Assembly: GCF_019931675.1 (NCBI RefSeq)
Contig: NZ_CP082922.1
Coordinates: 3,983,001-4,047,000, forward strand
Length of the DNA: 64,000 nucleotides
Direction: 5' to 3'
DNA from: Nocardioides rotundus
GTDB lineage: Bacteria > Actinomycetota > Actinomycetes > Propionibacteriales > Nocardioidaceae
The number at the start of each line of letters is the position of its first letter. Positions within the stretch are counted from its first letter, which is position 1. The notes beneath the pieces were generated by a model. It was not told the DNA's origin and ran no database searches. It worked only from the letters and a program-made list of their open reading frames with translations. Positions 17,571 to 27,629 of this stretch are shown here, piece after piece. The translations under genes were made by a program, and so were the position numbers.

Positions 17571-19937
17571 TCATGTCCGCTCGAGCCGCCGCGAGAGGTA
17601 GGGCGCGGTCGCGCTGCCCTCGGCCCTCGCGATGTCGGCCGGCGTGCCGGTCGCGACAACCCGACCGCCGGCATCTCCTCCGGCCGGACCGAGATCGATG
17701 ACCCAGTCCGCGGTGGCGATCGCGTCGAGGTCGTGCTCGACGAGGACCACCGTGTTGCCGGCGTCGACGAGCCGGTGCAGCTGGCGCAGCAGCAGAGCGA
17801 TGTCTGCGGGGTGGAGTCCGGAGGTCGGCTCGTCGAGCAGGTAGAGGGCATGGCCGCGGTGAGCGCGCTGGAGCTCGGTGGCGAGCTTGATGCGCTGTGC
17901 CTCCCCGCCGCTGAGCTCGGTCGCCGGCTGTCCAAGTCGCAGGTAGCCCAGACCCACCTCGCGAAGCGTCCGGAGGCTGCGTGCGGCGGCCGGTACGTCG
18001 GCCAGGAACGTGGTGGCGTCGTCGACGGACAGGTCGAGGACCTCCGCGATGCTCTTGCCGCGGTAGGTGATCTGGAGCGTCTCGGGGTTGTAGCGATTGC
18101 CGTGGCACGTCGGGCAGGGAGCGTAGGTGCCAGGCAGAAACAGTAGCTCGACGGAGACGAATCCCTCGCCCTGACAGGTCTCGCAGCGGCCCCCGGCGAC
18201 GTTGAAGGAGAAGCGGCCGGCGCCGTAGCCGCGGGCCCGGGCCGCGTCCGTGGCGGCGTACAACTTCCGCACGGCATCGAACATCCCCGTGTACGTCGCG
18301 AGGTTGGACCGCGGCGTCCGGCCGATCGGGCGCTGATCGACCAGTACCAGTCGGTCGAATGACTCACGAGCAGTCGGGTCCTCGGCCAGGACCTGGGTGA
18401 CCAGGGTCGACTTGCCGGACCCGGACACCCCGGTGACGGCGGTGAGCACGCACAGCGGGATATCGACAGACAGGTCGCGCAGGTTGTGGCGATCTACGCC
18501 GGTCAGTCGCAGCCAGCCCTGCGGGCCCCGCGCATCGTGGACGAGCCGCTCAGCGCGACCGAACAGGTAGGCGCTGGTGGCCGACTCAGTCACGTCCTCC
18601 AGGCCCGCGACAGGGCCGCTGTGAAGCACTCGACCTCCGGCCTCGCCCGCACCCGGGCCGATATCGACGACCCAATCTGCTCGTCGTACGACGTCGAGGT
18701 CGTGCTCCACGACGAACAGTGTGTTGCCGGACGCCTTGAGGCGGTCCAGGACATCCAGCAGCGGCTCCGCGTCGGCCGGGTGCAGGCCGGCGAAGGGCTC
18801 GTCCAGGACGTAGACGACTCCGAACAGGCCCGAGCGCAGCTGGGTGGCGATCCGCAGGCGCTGCGCCTCTCCGGGCGACAGCGTCGTCGAGCTCCGTCCC
18901 AGGCTGAGATAACCCAGGCCCAGATCGAGGAGCACCTCGACGCGCGTGACCAGGTCAGTGCAGATCCGCGCCGCGACTACGTCGGCACCCGCGGGCCGCT
19001 CAGCGACCGGACGCAGCAGAGCCACCAGCGCTGTGAAGGGCAGGTCGTTGACCTCGGCGATCGAACGCCCGAGAAAGGTCACCGCGAGGGCCTCAGGCCG
19101 TAGTCCACTGCCCTGGCAATCCGGGCAGGGCGCTTCCTCCACGAACCGCATGGCCCGCTCGCGCATCCGCTCGCTCGTGGAGTCGGCCAGCACGTGCATG
19201 ACGTGGCTGCGCGCGCTCCAGAACTTCCCGTAGTAGCCGTGGTCGACGCGACCTGGTTCCGGCTCGATGAGCACCGAGGGCTGCTCGTCGGTGAACAGCA
19301 GCCAGTCGCGGTCGCGCTTCCTGAGACTGTGCCACGGCTTGTCGACGTCGATGCCGAGCCCCATCACGATGCTGCGCAGGTTGGCGCCCTGCCACGCGCC
19401 CGGCCAGGCGGCGATCGCCCCTTCACGGATGCTCAGTGACGGGTCCGGGACTAGGAGCTCCTCAGTGACGTCGTGGACGACGCCCAGGCCGTGGCAGCGT
19501 GGGCACGCGCCCGCGCTGGTGTTGGGCGAGAACGCCTCGGCCGCGAGGTGATCGGCACCAGCCGGGTAATCGCCGGCCCGCGAGTAGAGGATCCGCAGCA
19601 GGTTGGACAGCGTGGTGATGGTGCCGACCGACGAGCGTGAGGTGGCCGCGCCCCGGCGCTGCTGAAGCGCGACCGCAGGCGGCAGGCCGGTGATCTCCTG
19701 GACGTGCGGGGCACCGACCTGCTGCAGCAGCCGGCGCGCGTAGGGCGCGACCGACTCGAAGTAGCGGCGCTGCGCCTCGGCGTACAGCGTTCCGAAGGCC
19801 AGCGACGACTTCCCCGACCCAGAGATCCCGGTGAACGCCACCATCACGTTGCGAGGAATGTCCACGTCAATGTTGCGCAGGTTGTTCTCATTGGCACCGC
19901 GGACACGCACAAAGCCATCGGTCGCATCGGTGGTCAC
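17571..19937 (-). CDS. Short UvrA-like ABC ATPase (UvrA2 class)
   Basis: About 788 residues from GTG 19937, which has an AGGGG site upstream; an in-frame ATG further upstream seems too long. It has two ABC modules: Walker [10 protein letters not shown] and GVSGSGKST, signatures SPGEAQRLR and SGGEAQRIK, and both DEP Walker B motifs ([22 protein letters not shown]). Zinc-finger cysteines include [24 protein letters not shown] and CPTCHGN. It is shorter than housekeeping UvrA (about 950), as are UvrA2/DrrC-type proteins linked to drug tolerance or alternative damage recognition. No partner gene is nearby. Confidence 0.85.
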   Translation of the reverse strand: MTTDATDGFVRVRGANENNLRNIDVDIPRNVMVAFTGISGSGKSSLAFGTLYAEAQRRYFESVAPYARRLLQQVGAPHVQEITGLPPAVALQQRRGAATSRSSVGTITTLSNLLRILYSRAGDYPAGADHLAAEAFSPNTSAGACPRCHGLGVVHDVTEELLVPDPSLSIREGAIAAWPGAWQGANLRSIVMGLGIDVDKPWHSLRKRDRDWLLFTDEQPSVLIEPEPGRVDHGYYGKFWSARSHVMHVLADSTSERMRERAMRFVEEAPCPDCQGSGLRPEALAVTFLGRSIAEVNDLPFTALVALLRPVAERPAGADVVAARICTDLVTRVEVLLDLGLGYLSLGRSSTTLSPGEAQRLRIATQLRSGLFGVVYVLDEPFAGLHPADAEPLLDVLDRLKASGNTLFVVEHDLDVVRRADWVVDIGPGAGEAGGRVLHSGPVAGLEDVTESATSAYLFGRAERLVHDARGPQGWLRLTGVDRHNLRDLSVDIPLCVLTAVTGVSGSGKSTLVTQVLAEDPTARESFDRLVLVDQRPIGRTPRSNLATYTGMFDAVRKLYAATDAARARGYGAGRFSFNVAGGRCETCQGEGFVSVELLFLPGTYAPCPTCHGNRYNPETLQITYRGKSIAEVLDLSVDDATTFLADVPAAARSLRTLREVGLGYLRLGQPATELSGGEAQRIKLATELQRAHRGHALYLLDEPTSGLHPADIALLLRQLHRLVDAGNTVVLVEHDLDAIATADWVIDLGPAGGDAGGRVVATGTPADIARAEGSATAPYLSRRLERT

Positions 19938-20098
19938 GTGCTGCCCCTGTCGGTCGCTCTCGGTTTGCTCTACAACGAAGTATCGCGTTCCCCGAAGAGT
20001 GCTTGAGACCCCCACGGCGAAACGGGCCCGCCCTCCGAAGCCCACTGTGAGTTGGCGTACGCGAGCATCAAGGTCGGCGAGTGGGTGAGGAGCACCGA

Positions 20099-21265
20099 AT
20101 GCGTGACGATGATCTCGGCAATGCGGATGAGCAAGCAGCCGAAGACACGGCAGATCGGTCGGTCGGAACGCTGGAGTTGTTCTTCGACCTGGTCTTCGTC
20201 TACGCGTTGTCGCAGGTCACTGAACTGATGCTCGCGGACATCTCCTGGGCGGGGTTCGGCCGCGGGATTCTGGCGCTCGCTGCTATGTGGTGGGCGTGGG
20301 CCTGCTACGCCTGGCTGACGAACACCTCCGACCACGACGGACCCGGGCCTCGCCTGCTGCTCTTTCTCGCGATGGCGGCCATGCTGATGGCCGCGGTCGC
20401 GCTGCCGCAGGCGTTCGGCGCGCGGGCGCTGGTCTTTGCGCTTGCATTCCTGGCGGTCCGACTGATCCACGTCGTGCTGCTGGCTCTTGACGTGCGGGGC
20501 GAGGCGGACGTGGGTTCGGCCGCGCTGCGACTAGTCCCCACCCTGCTCGCCGGCCCGGCAGTGCTGGTGGCCGCGGCGTTCTTCGACACGCCGGAACGAG
20601 AGTTGCTGTGGATCGTGGCCGCGGTGATGGATCTGTCGGGGCCGGTCCTGGTCGGGACCACCGGTTGGAGCGTGACACCTGCCTACTTCGTGGAGCGGCA
20701 CGGGTTGATCATCATCATCGCGCTGGGTGAGGCGATCGTCGGGGTAGGCGCTGGCGCCGAAGCCGCTCTTCCGCGCCCGAGTGTTGTGACGGCCGTCCTC
20801 CTCGCCGTGCTGATCGCGGCCGGTCTGTGGTGGTCCTACTTCGGTTATCTGCGCGGCGGTGCCGAACGACGGCTGCGCGGCACCACTGATCGGGAGCGGT
20901 CGAGGCTCGCGCGCGACTCCTACAGCTACCTGCATCTGCCGCTCGTGGCCGGGGTGGTGTTCTTCGCTCTCGGGGTGCACGAAGCAGTCGCGGCACCGGG
21001 GGAACCACTCCGCTTGTTGCCGGCCGTCGCCCTGGCCGGTGGCGTCGCGATGTTCTACGTCGGCGACGTCGCCTACCGATGGCGCGACCACCACCAGCTC
21101 GCCACCGGTCGCCTCGTGGCCGCAGTGGGGGCTGCTTCGCTGATCCCGGTCGCGGTGGTGGCGCCTGCTGTGGCGGCGCTCGCCGGGCTAACCCTCGTCT
21201 GCTTGCTGCACACCAGCTGGGAACTCTGGCACCACCCGGCGATCGGCCCGGTCGACGACTCCTGA
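20099..21265 (+). CDS. Low-temperature-requirement A (LtrA) family membrane protein
   Basis: 388 residues from ATG 20099, with GAGGAG about 7 bp upstream. The LtrA hallmark VGTLELFFDLVFVYALSQVTE lies near residues 25-45. About ten hydrophobic segments follow, and the second half repeats the pattern with HGLIIIIALGEAIVGVG. The biochemical role of LtrA proteins is not settled. It is divergent from the uvrA-like gene and not obviously in an operon. Confidence 0.85.
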   Translation: MRDDDLGNADEQAAEDTADRSVGTLELFFDLVFVYALSQVTELMLADISWAGFGRGILALAAMWWAWACYAWLTNTSDHDGPGPRLLLFLAMAAMLMAAVALPQAFGARALVFALAFLAVRLIHVVLLALDVRGEADVGSAALRLVPTLLAGPAVLVAAAFFDTPERELLWIVAAVMDLSGPVLVGTTGWSVTPAYFVERHGLIIIIALGEAIVGVGAGAEAALPRPSVVTAVLLAVLIAAGLWWSYFGYLRGGAERRLRGTTDRERSRLARDSYSYLHLPLVAGVVFFALGVHEAVAAPGEPLRLLPAVALAGGVAMFYVGDVAYRWRDHHQLATGRLVAAVGAASLIPVAVVAPAVAALAGLTLVCLLHTSWELWHHPAIGPVDDS

Positions 21266-21317
21266 TCGTCCAGTGCCATCGCCGCGCAGACTCTCGCAAC
21301 TACGGCTCGGGACTACC

Positions 21318-22967
21318 TCACCGGTCGGCGTTTCGCAGGGGCTCGCCGACGGAGGCACGGCGCAGTCGCCACGCGCGTGTCGCCAGGTGGAGGTTGAGCT
21401 GTGCCTCGACGTCGTTGAGGTCGTGGCCCGAGATCTCGGTGACGCGGCTGATTCGGTAGCGCAGTGTGTTGCGGTGGATGGTGAGCGCCGTTGACGTGTC
21501 GGCGTACTTGCCCCCGTGGTCAAGGTAGGCCGCTAGCGTGGGGACGAGCTCGGTGCCGTGGCGACGGTCGTAGCTCAATAGGTCGCCGAGCCAGTCCCTG
21601 ATGAGGCGCTCGACTTCCTCAGCGTTGCCGTCGAGGGCGAGCAGCCGGTCTACTCCCAAGTCGGCGTAGGCGATGAAGCCATACGGATTGTGGGACTGCT
21701 GACGAGCCCTGAGTGCTCGTTGGGCTTGCTCATACGCACGTGGGATCTGTTCCGGCGAGTTGGCCGGCTCCCCCTTGGCGATCACACCGTTGGTGTCGCC
21801 GTAGGCGCGCGACAAGTCGTCGAACAAGCGGCCCATGTCGACACCTCGATGGGCGAGGGCGACGACCAGTCCCCGGTTCCGGACGACCAAGCCGGGCAGT
21901 CGCTGACGAGCCATGGCCATCCGGAGGTGATCGACGTCGCGGTCGTGCCCGCGGTGACCCCGCTCGGAGGACCACGCGCACACGATCAGGTCGTGCGGAA
22001 CGCCAAGGTCGTGGCCCTGAGCGGATGCCCGGTCCACGGCAACGTCGGCCGGGAGCCCTTCAAGAAGGTCGTCGAGGAGGTCTCGACTCAGTCGGTTCTC
22101 CAGTTCATTCATCGCTGCGGCCTTAGCCCTCAGCAGCCCCAGTGCGACGCCCGCGTACCGCAGAGCGAATGATGCGTCGTCTCGGTCTTTGTCCGGTGGC
22201 ACCTCCAGTTCGATCGTGCCGAGTTCGGGGCGTCCGCCGATGACCTCCTCGAGCGAGGTTCGCTCGAGGACCGGTTGGTACCGGCCGGCAACCGTGATCC
22301 GGGTCGTCTCGTGCCCGAATCTGTCCCGCAGCACGACAGCGGAGCCAGTGAGCCGGCTGAGTGTGGTGGCCACGTCGAGCTCAGTCCCGGTCGTGGATAG
22401 TCGGGCGAACTCCTCAAGCACCCCCTCACGGTGCTGCAGCGCCGCGACGGTGCGCGCCATCTCGTTATTGGCTGCATCGAGTTCGTGGGCGCGTCGGCGG
22501 TGGCGCTCGTGCACCTGCGCGTCCTTGAGCGCCGTCCCGAGGAGATCGCCCAACCGTTCGATGACGAACAGTTGTTCGGGGTCGGGCCGGGCGAAGCTGC
22601 GAAGGACCAGGTGCCCCGGGGCGCCGTTCACGACCGCCACAGCCGTCGTCGACGTCCAGGAGTCGCCGTTGTCCTGCACGAATACCCGTTCACCGGTTGA
22701 GGGGCTCGGTTCCGCCGGCTCCGTTGGCTCCCCGGGGGGCAGGGTGATCCACTCCCGGTCCCGCTGGAAGGTGACGTGAACCAACTGGCAGCCGGTCACC
22801 GACTCGACCTCACGCTTCAGGACGTTGATGACCTCGTCCACGTCGTGACGTTGCATCATCGCCATGGACATCACCAGCAGCCCATCGAGGCCGGTGAGGG
22901 CACGCCGCAGATCCAGCTCGCCGGTTGGCACAACGGTTCCGGTTGTGGCGGGCTCGCAGACGGTCAT
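21318..22967 (-). CDS. PucR/CdaR-type transcriptional regulator
   Basis: 549 residues from ATG 22967, with an AGGGA site upstream; I prefer this to ATG 23117, which precedes an Arg-rich non-family stretch. A GAF-like sensor part covers about residues 20-170, followed by a coiled-coil link. The C-terminus holds the PucR helix-turn-helix (LAAYLDHGGKYADTSTAL, then IHRNTLRYRISRV). Such proteins activate nearby catabolic genes in response to small molecules. It is divergent from the formaldehyde-dehydrogenase-like operon, its likely target. Confidence 0.85.
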   Translation of the reverse strand: MTVCEPATTGTVVPTGELDLRRALTGLDGLLVMSMAMMQRHDVDEVINVLKREVESVTGCQLVHVTFQRDREWITLPPGEPTEPAEPSPSTGERVFVQDNGDSWTSTTAVAVVNGAPGHLVLRSFARPDPEQLFVIERLGDLLGTALKDAQVHERHRRRAHELDAANNEMARTVAALQHREGVLEEFARLSTTGTELDVATTLSRLTGSAVVLRDRFGHETTRITVAGRYQPVLERTSLEEVIGGRPELGTIELEVPPDKDRDDASFALRYAGVALGLLRAKAAAMNELENRLSRDLLDDLLEGLPADVAVDRASAQGHDLGVPHDLIVCAWSSERGHRGHDRDVDHLRMAMARQRLPGLVVRNRGLVVALAHRGVDMGRLFDDLSRAYGDTNGVIAKGEPANSPEQIPRAYEQAQRALRARQQSHNPYGFIAYADLGVDRLLALDGNAEEVERLIRDWLGDLLSYDRRHGTELVPTLAAYLDHGGKYADTSTALTIHRNTLRYRISRVTEISGHDLNDVEAQLNLHLATRAWRLRRASVGEPLRNADR

Positions 22968-23296
22968 CTCGTGATCCCTGGCCGGCCCGCCCGGGATCCC
23001 CTTGTGCGGTAGGGACCCCACAGGTCGTCGCGCTGAGCGGCGACGCCTCGGTACATGCAGCACGGACGTATCCCGGGATCCAGTCCGAGTCCGTGAGAGC
23101 TCATCGGTCCTCATCAACTCTCGGGGGCAGCGTCGCGCTCACCGTACCCCTTGCCCAGCGCACCCACCCGAAGGGAGTTGTGCACTCGAACCAAACCATG
23201 CCCCGGGGCTTCGGCCTGGCGCGCCCATGACTTGTTGGTGGTCGGCGACGAGTGTGGACGGGTCGGAGTCACCGACGCAACGATTGGAGATTCGCC
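22968..23296. other. Divergent intergenic region between the pucR-type and dehydrogenase genes
   Basis: About 330 bp with no credible gene. It must carry the promoters for both directions, but I see no clear operator or repeat. The only ribosome-binding site is TTGGAGA before ATG 23297. Confidence 0.4.
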
Positions 23297-24463
23297 ATGA
23301 AGGCTGTCGTCTATCAGGGACCCAAAGATGTCGCGGTCACGGATGTTCCGGACGCCGAGATCGAGCGGCCCACCGATGTGCTGGTCAAGATCACCACGAC
23401 CAACATCTGCGGCTCGGACCTGCACATGTACGAGGGGCGCACCTCCTTCGAGAAGGGCCGGACGTTCGGCCACGAGAACATGGGAGAGGTGGTGGAGATC
23501 GGCAAGGGAGTAGAGAAGATCAAGGTGGGCGACCGGGTCGTGCTGCCCTTCAACATCTCGTGCGGGTTCTGCAAGAACTGCGAGCGCGGGCTCACGAACT
23601 ACTGCCTGACGACGCAACCTGACCCATCGGCCGCCGGTGCGGCCTACGGCTTCGCCGAAATGGGCCCGTACGGCGGCGGGCAGGCAGAACTGCTCCGGGT
23701 GCCCTTCGGCGACCACAACGCGCTGCGCCTGGGTGAAGACGCGCAGGACAAGGAGAACGACTACGTCATGCTCTCCGACATCTTCCCCACCGGCTACCAC
23801 GCCACCGAGATGGCCGGCGTGATCCCGGGCGACAGCGTCGTGATCGCCGGGGCCGGCCCCGTGGGACTGATGGCCGCCCTGTCCGCGACGATCAAGGGCG
23901 CCGCGAAGGTCATGGTGGTCGATCGCCACCCCGACCGCCTCGCGCTGGCCGAGCAGATCGGAGCGATCGCCATCGACGACTCCAAGGTCGACCCCGTGCA
24001 GGCTGTGCTGGACGAGACCATGGGGCTCGGAGCCGACCGTGGCTGCGAGTGTGTCGGCTACCAGGCCCACGACCCGCAGGGGAACGAAGACCCGGCTGCC
24101 ACCTTGAACATGCTCATCAACTCGGTCCGGTTCACCGGCGGGATCGGCACCGTCGGCGTGTTCGTCCCCGAGGACCCGGGGGCCAAGGGCGAATTGGCCA
24201 AACAGGGCAAGGCGGCCATCGACTTCGGCACCCACTGGTTCAAGGGACAGACCATGGGCAACGGTCAGTGCCCGGTCAAGAAGTACAACCGCCGGCTGCG
24301 AGACCTCATCGCGGCTGACAAGGCGAAGCCGTCCTGGATCGTCTCCCACGAGATCTCGCTGGACCAGGCCGCCGACGCCTACAGGAACTTCGACTCCAGG
24401 TCCGAGGGCTGGACCAAGGTCGTCATCAAGCCCGGCATGTCAAACGGAAAGAAAGCAAACTGA
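23297..24463 (+). CDS. Zinc-dependent alcohol dehydrogenase, glutathione-independent formaldehyde dehydrogenase type
   Basis: 388 residues from ATG 23297 (MKAVVYQGPKDV). The catalytic zinc site shows in NICGSDLHMYEGR and GHENMGEVVE. The structural zinc cluster is CGFCKNCERG...NYC. The Rossmann motif is GAGPVGLMAA. The long insert with THWFKGQTMGNGQCPVKKYN is typical of the formaldehyde dehydrogenase (FdhA) subgroup. It would oxidise an aldehyde or alcohol with NAD+. First gene of a rightward operon; the next gene starts 1 bp after its stop. Confidence 0.88.
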   Translation: MKAVVYQGPKDVAVTDVPDAEIERPTDVLVKITTTNICGSDLHMYEGRTSFEKGRTFGHENMGEVVEIGKGVEKIKVGDRVVLPFNISCGFCKNCERGLTNYCLTTQPDPSAAGAAYGFAEMGPYGGGQAELLRVPFGDHNALRLGEDAQDKENDYVMLSDIFPTGYHATEMAGVIPGDSVVIAGAGPVGLMAALSATIKGAAKVMVVDRHPDRLALAEQIGAIAIDDSKVDPVQAVLDETMGLGADRGCECVGYQAHDPQGNEDPAATLNMLINSVRFTGGIGTVGVFVPEDPGAKGELAKQGKAAIDFGTHWFKGQTMGNGQCPVKKYNRRLRDLIAADKAKPSWIVSHEISLDQAADAYRNFDSRSEGWTKVVIKPGMSNGKKAN

Positions 24464-24464
24464 T

Positions 24465-25034
24465 ATGGCAGCAGATCTTCAGGGCAAGAGGGTCGCGATC
24501 CTCGCCGCCGACGGCGTCGAACGCGTTGAGCTCGAGCAACCCCGCGAAGTACTGGACCGCGCGGGCGCTCAGACCGAGGTCCTCTCCATCCACGACGGCG
24601 AGATCAAGGCCCGTAAGAACGACCTGGATGAAGCGGGCACGTTCACCGTCGACGGGCTGGTCGCCGACGCCTCGGTGGGCGACTACGACGCCCTGCTGCT
24701 TCCCGGCGGCACGGTGAACCCCGACCAGCTCCGGGTCGACGAGGGCGCCGTTTCCTTCGTCCGCGACTTCGTCGAGAGCGGCAAGCCAGTGGCTGCGATC
24801 TGTCACGGGCCGTGGACGTTGATCGAGGCCGGCGTGGCCACCGGTCGCACCCTGACGTCCTTCCCGAGCATCCGCACGGATCTGCGCAATGCCGGCGCGA
24901 ACGTCGTTGACCAGGAGGTCGTGGTCGACACGAATCTCATCACCAGCCGCTCGCCGGAGGACCTGCCGGCGTTCTCCGAGGCGATCGTGTCGCAACTCGC
25001 GGGCACCACGATAAAGGAAGAGGCGACGTCATGA
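24465..25034 (+). CDS. DJ-1/PfpI family protein (type 1 glutamine-amidotransferase fold)
   Basis: 189 residues. The nucleophile elbow is AAICHGPWTLIEAG (Cys near 111), with an LLLPGG motif upstream. PfpI-type proteins act as glyoxalases, deglycases or chaperones. Following an aldehyde dehydrogenase, detoxification of reactive carbonyls is plausible. The stop overlaps the start of the next small gene by 4 bp. Confidence 0.88.
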   Translation: MAADLQGKRVAILAADGVERVELEQPREVLDRAGAQTEVLSIHDGEIKARKNDLDEAGTFTVDGLVADASVGDYDALLLPGGTVNPDQLRVDEGAVSFVRDFVESGKPVAAICHGPWTLIEAGVATGRTLTSFPSIRTDLRNAGANVVDQEVVVDTNLITSRSPEDLPAFSEAIVSQLAGTTIKEEATS

Positions 25035-25333
25035 GTGTGACCAAGGGATTGCTGGTCAGGTTTGACGCGTTGCCCGGCAAGGAGGACGACGTGAAGGAGT
25101 TCCTTGACAGCGGCCGTGCGCTTGTCGAGGACGAGCAGGCGACCACCGCGTGGTTCGCGATCCGCCTCGGGCCGACCTCGTTCGGGATCTTCGACGTGTT
25201 CCCCGATGACGCCGGACGTGACGCCCACCTGTCCGGGCCTGTTGCGGTAGCTCTCGGCGAGCAGACCGGCACGTTGTTCTCCGAACCGACGATCGAGAAG
25301 CTCGACGTGTTGGGCTCCAAACTCCACGCCTGA
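25031..25333 (+). CDS. Antibiotic-biosynthesis-monooxygenase-like small protein
   Basis: 100 residues: a ferredoxin-like dimeric alpha/beta-barrel pattern beginning VTKGLLVRFDALPGKEDDV, with FFGIFDVFPD-like strand features. ABM-fold proteins are small oxygenases, heme-degrading enzymes or quinone-handling proteins. Coupled to the DJ-1 gene through a 4-bp overlap. The substrate is unknown. Confidence 0.75.
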   Translation: MSVTKGLLVRFDALPGKEDDVKEFLDSGRALVEDEQATTAWFAIRLGPTSFGIFDVFPDDAGRDAHLSGPVAVALGEQTGTLFSEPTIEKLDVLGSKLHA

Positions 25334-25476
25334 CACCACAGACCGGGAGTACTGAGCCTGACATGAGGGGTCGCTGCGCGCGGTGACTCTTCGGGCTGAC
25401 ACAGCCCGTTGACGTCGTGGCAGCGGCCCCTTCTCCTGCGGCGTATCGCACATCCCTAACAGATCGAGGAACCGCG

Positions 25477-26607
25477 ATGACAGAAACTGACGACGACGTT
25501 GCTCCGACGCGTTCACCCGAGGTAGCAGTGATCGGGGGCGGGATCGTCGGCCTGTCGACGGCGTACGCGCTGCGGGAGCAGGGCGTGCCGGTGCGCTTGT
25601 ACGAGGCCGGTCTGCCCGGAACGGGTCAGTCCGCAGGCGAGTCGCGGATCTTCCGGCATGCCCACGACGACCCGCGACTCGTCGCTCTCGCGCGCGAAAG
25701 CCGCGGAGTATGGGATGAGTGGGCCGAACACTTCGACGTCGAGCTGGTCTCATCAGACGGTGTCGTGGCGATCGGCGACAGCGCCCTGGCGCGGCTGCGG
25801 GTGCTCGACCAGGTCGGCGGCGTGAAAGCGCGCGAGATCGATGCAGCCGAGCTCGCCCAACGGATGCCGCTGCTCGCTGGGTACTCGGGGCCAGCGGTGC
25901 TCGACGAGTCGGGCGGCGCGATCCGCACCCGCACCGCGATCACGGCACTCGCGGGTGCCCTCGCAGATGCCGTCACCACCGCAGAGGTCATCTCCATCGA
26001 TCCCCGCGCCGATGGGACGGTCGAGGTGCGCAGCGTCACCGACCGGGCTGTCTACTCCAAAGTGGTCGTGTGCGCCGGCCGCGAAACCGCCCGCCTGGCC
26101 CGCAGCGTCGGCCTGTCGCTGCCGGTTCGCCTTGCCGCACACGTCCGGCTGACCTTCGACGTGAAAGCCGCCGCCCCGGCACGAGTCGCGTGCCTGCAGG
26201 ACAGCAGCGGCGTCTTCGGCGAAGTCGGCGTGTACGCGACGCCGCTACCGGGCAACAGCAGTTATTCGGTCGGACTCAGCGAGACCGTCGGCGTCCGCGA
26301 CGACGGAACGTTCATCGACCCTGCGGCGATTCGATCGCTGGACGAACGCGCGCGCGAATACGTGACACGGGCGCTGCCTGGTCTCCACCCAGAGCCGCGC
26401 GACTTCCTTCACTGCTGGGTGACCGACCTCCCATGGAGCGAGGACGGCGTGGCCGTGTGGGAGGCAGGCTCTGTCCTGTTCGTGGCCGGTCACAATCTGT
26501 TCAAGCAGGCACCTGCGCTGGGGCGCGCTCTCGCCCGAGCCGCGACAGGTGCAGGTCTCGCCGCCGAGCTCGAGCACGGGGCGCGCCTGGGTGAACCACG
26601 GCAATAG
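25477..26607 (+). CDS. FAD-dependent oxidoreductase (DAO / monomeric sarcosine oxidase-like)
   Basis: 376 residues from ATG 25477, preceded by CGAGGA. The N-terminal dinucleotide-binding motif is VAVIGGGIVGLSTAYAL, then the conserved acidic residue of LYEAG. A GxSxG-like stretch (GTGQSAGESRIFRHAH) matches sarcosine/N-methyl amino acid oxidases, where FAD is attached or bound. The C-terminus has LFVAGHNLFKQAPALG. It lies 143 bp after the ABM-like gene on the same strand. An amine or amino-acid oxidase releasing formaldehyde would fit the formaldehyde-dehydrogenase-like neighbour; that link is inference. Confidence 0.82.
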   Translation: MTETDDDVAPTRSPEVAVIGGGIVGLSTAYALREQGVPVRLYEAGLPGTGQSAGESRIFRHAHDDPRLVALARESRGVWDEWAEHFDVELVSSDGVVAIGDSALARLRVLDQVGGVKAREIDAAELAQRMPLLAGYSGPAVLDESGGAIRTRTAITALAGALADAVTTAEVISIDPRADGTVEVRSVTDRAVYSKVVVCAGRETARLARSVGLSLPVRLAAHVRLTFDVKAAAPARVACLQDSSGVFGEVGVYATPLPGNSSYSVGLSETVGVRDDGTFIDPAAIRSLDERAREYVTRALPGLHPEPRDFLHCWVTDLPWSEDGVAVWEAGSVLFVAGHNLFKQAPALGRALARAATGAGLAAELEHGARLGEPRQ

Positions 26608-26720
26608 GCTCCCGATCCACTCGACGTAGCATCCACGGGTCCTTCTGTGCGCGGCAGCCGACTGGCAAGGGCAAGCGTAGGTTGAGGTATGGATCAACAA
26701 GACCTTTCCCTGTTCACCCA

Positions 26721-26844
26721 GTGCACACCCCGCCCGCTCATCGGCATGAGCGTGCACAAGGGAAGCGGCCGCGGGGGAGTGCCGGCGCCTGTAGCTCTCG
26801 CCGTGCCCGGGATGCGACGAGGGGCTCCGGCGACGCCGGAGCCC
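26721..26844 (+). ncRNA. Candidate structured RNA or terminator region
   Basis: Two hairpins: CGCTCAT-CGGC-ATGAGCG (26735-26752), enclosed by GTGCAC copies (26721-26726, 26752-26757), and GGGCTCCGG-CGACG-CCGGAGCCC (26822-26844). A 70-codon frame (26689-26901) crosses both but resembles no protein I know. The second hairpin may simply terminate the upstream FAD gene. The rest of 26608-26985 shows nothing recognisable. Confidence 0.3.
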
Positions 26845-26985
26845 TCGTACTCGAATCTGTTGAGCTCGAGCTCTACGTGCACAAGTGACTACAGGTCGTA
26901 GTAGTGATCGACGCACCCATGTTGAACTGCGCGAACGCGAGTTCGGCTGGCGTTGGGGCGTCCGTGAGGCCGCACGTTGCCGAGT

Positions 26986-27240
26986 TCAGCTCGGGACCAG
27001 GGCGGTGACCTTGGCCAGGTCGTCGGCGTGCAGGTCGCGCTCGACCTCGAGGTCGTAGTCGGTCTGGATGTTGATCCAGAAGCGGTCGTCGACGCCGAGG
27101 GCCTTGGACAGGCGCAGGGCGGTGTCGGTGGTGATGGCGCGCTTGCCGTGCACGATCTGGCTGATTCGGGTCTGGGGGAGACCGGTGGCCTGGGCGAGGC
27201 GCTACTGGCTGATGCCCAGCCTCGCGAGCCGCGAGGTCCC
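26986..27240 (-). pseudogene. higA: HigA-type antitoxin remnant with internal stop
   Basis: The leftward frame reads LGISQ, a TAG stop (27202-27204), then RLAQATGLPQTRISQIVHGK...DTALRLSKALGVDDRFWINIQTDYDLEVERD, ending at 26986. This is the XRE-type HTH of HigA antitoxins, where a tyrosine (TAC) normally sits at the stop position. The usual N-terminal HPGEIL motif is absent upstream, so the 5' part is also lost. No higB toxin gene is nearby. A decayed antitoxin seems certain enough; when it was broken cannot be told. Confidence 0.75.
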
Positions 27241-27391
27241 GGGTCTGTGCGCGCATCCCCGATCCTTCTGACAGTGGTCGTCGGGGGACAGGTGTGCAGA
27301 CAGCGTTCGGCCAACACCAGGGACCGTCGTCCAAGACGCTGATGTCGCTGGACGAGGACGGTGACGAGGAGCCAGGCGCGGCAGACACGCT

Positions 27392-27426
27392 CCCGGAGCC
27401 CGGAGCCCGGAGCCCGGAGCCCGGAG
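27392..27426. repeat. Short tandem repeat, CCCGGAG x5
   Basis: Five perfect 7-bp units between the higA remnant and the resolvase. No gene uses this stretch convincingly. A slipped-strand repeat in an otherwise featureless gap (27241-27629). Confidence 0.85.
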
Positions 27427-27629
27427 CTGGCTGAAGGTCGCCCAGGCACTCCAACGGCCCCGCTCACGGCCAAACACTCACGCGTTGGGCATCCCGGAAG
27501 CCGATCGGTATTCGGGGCGGTGGGTTGTCGTGAGGTCGTGCGAGGCGCTTGCTGAGGGGTCGGGCGCTGCCCGATGCCCGAGTCGGGTCACATCCCGTGG
27601 CTCGACCGGGCCCACCCTGGAGGTGCGCA

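Noticed and set aside
26689..26901. 70-codon frame as a real gene
   Set aside because: Crosses two strong hairpins and has unlike-protein composition; only a weak GTTGAGGT site precedes it.
27392..27426. CRISPR or regulatory repeats
   Set aside because: A perfect 7-bp microsatellite without spacers.
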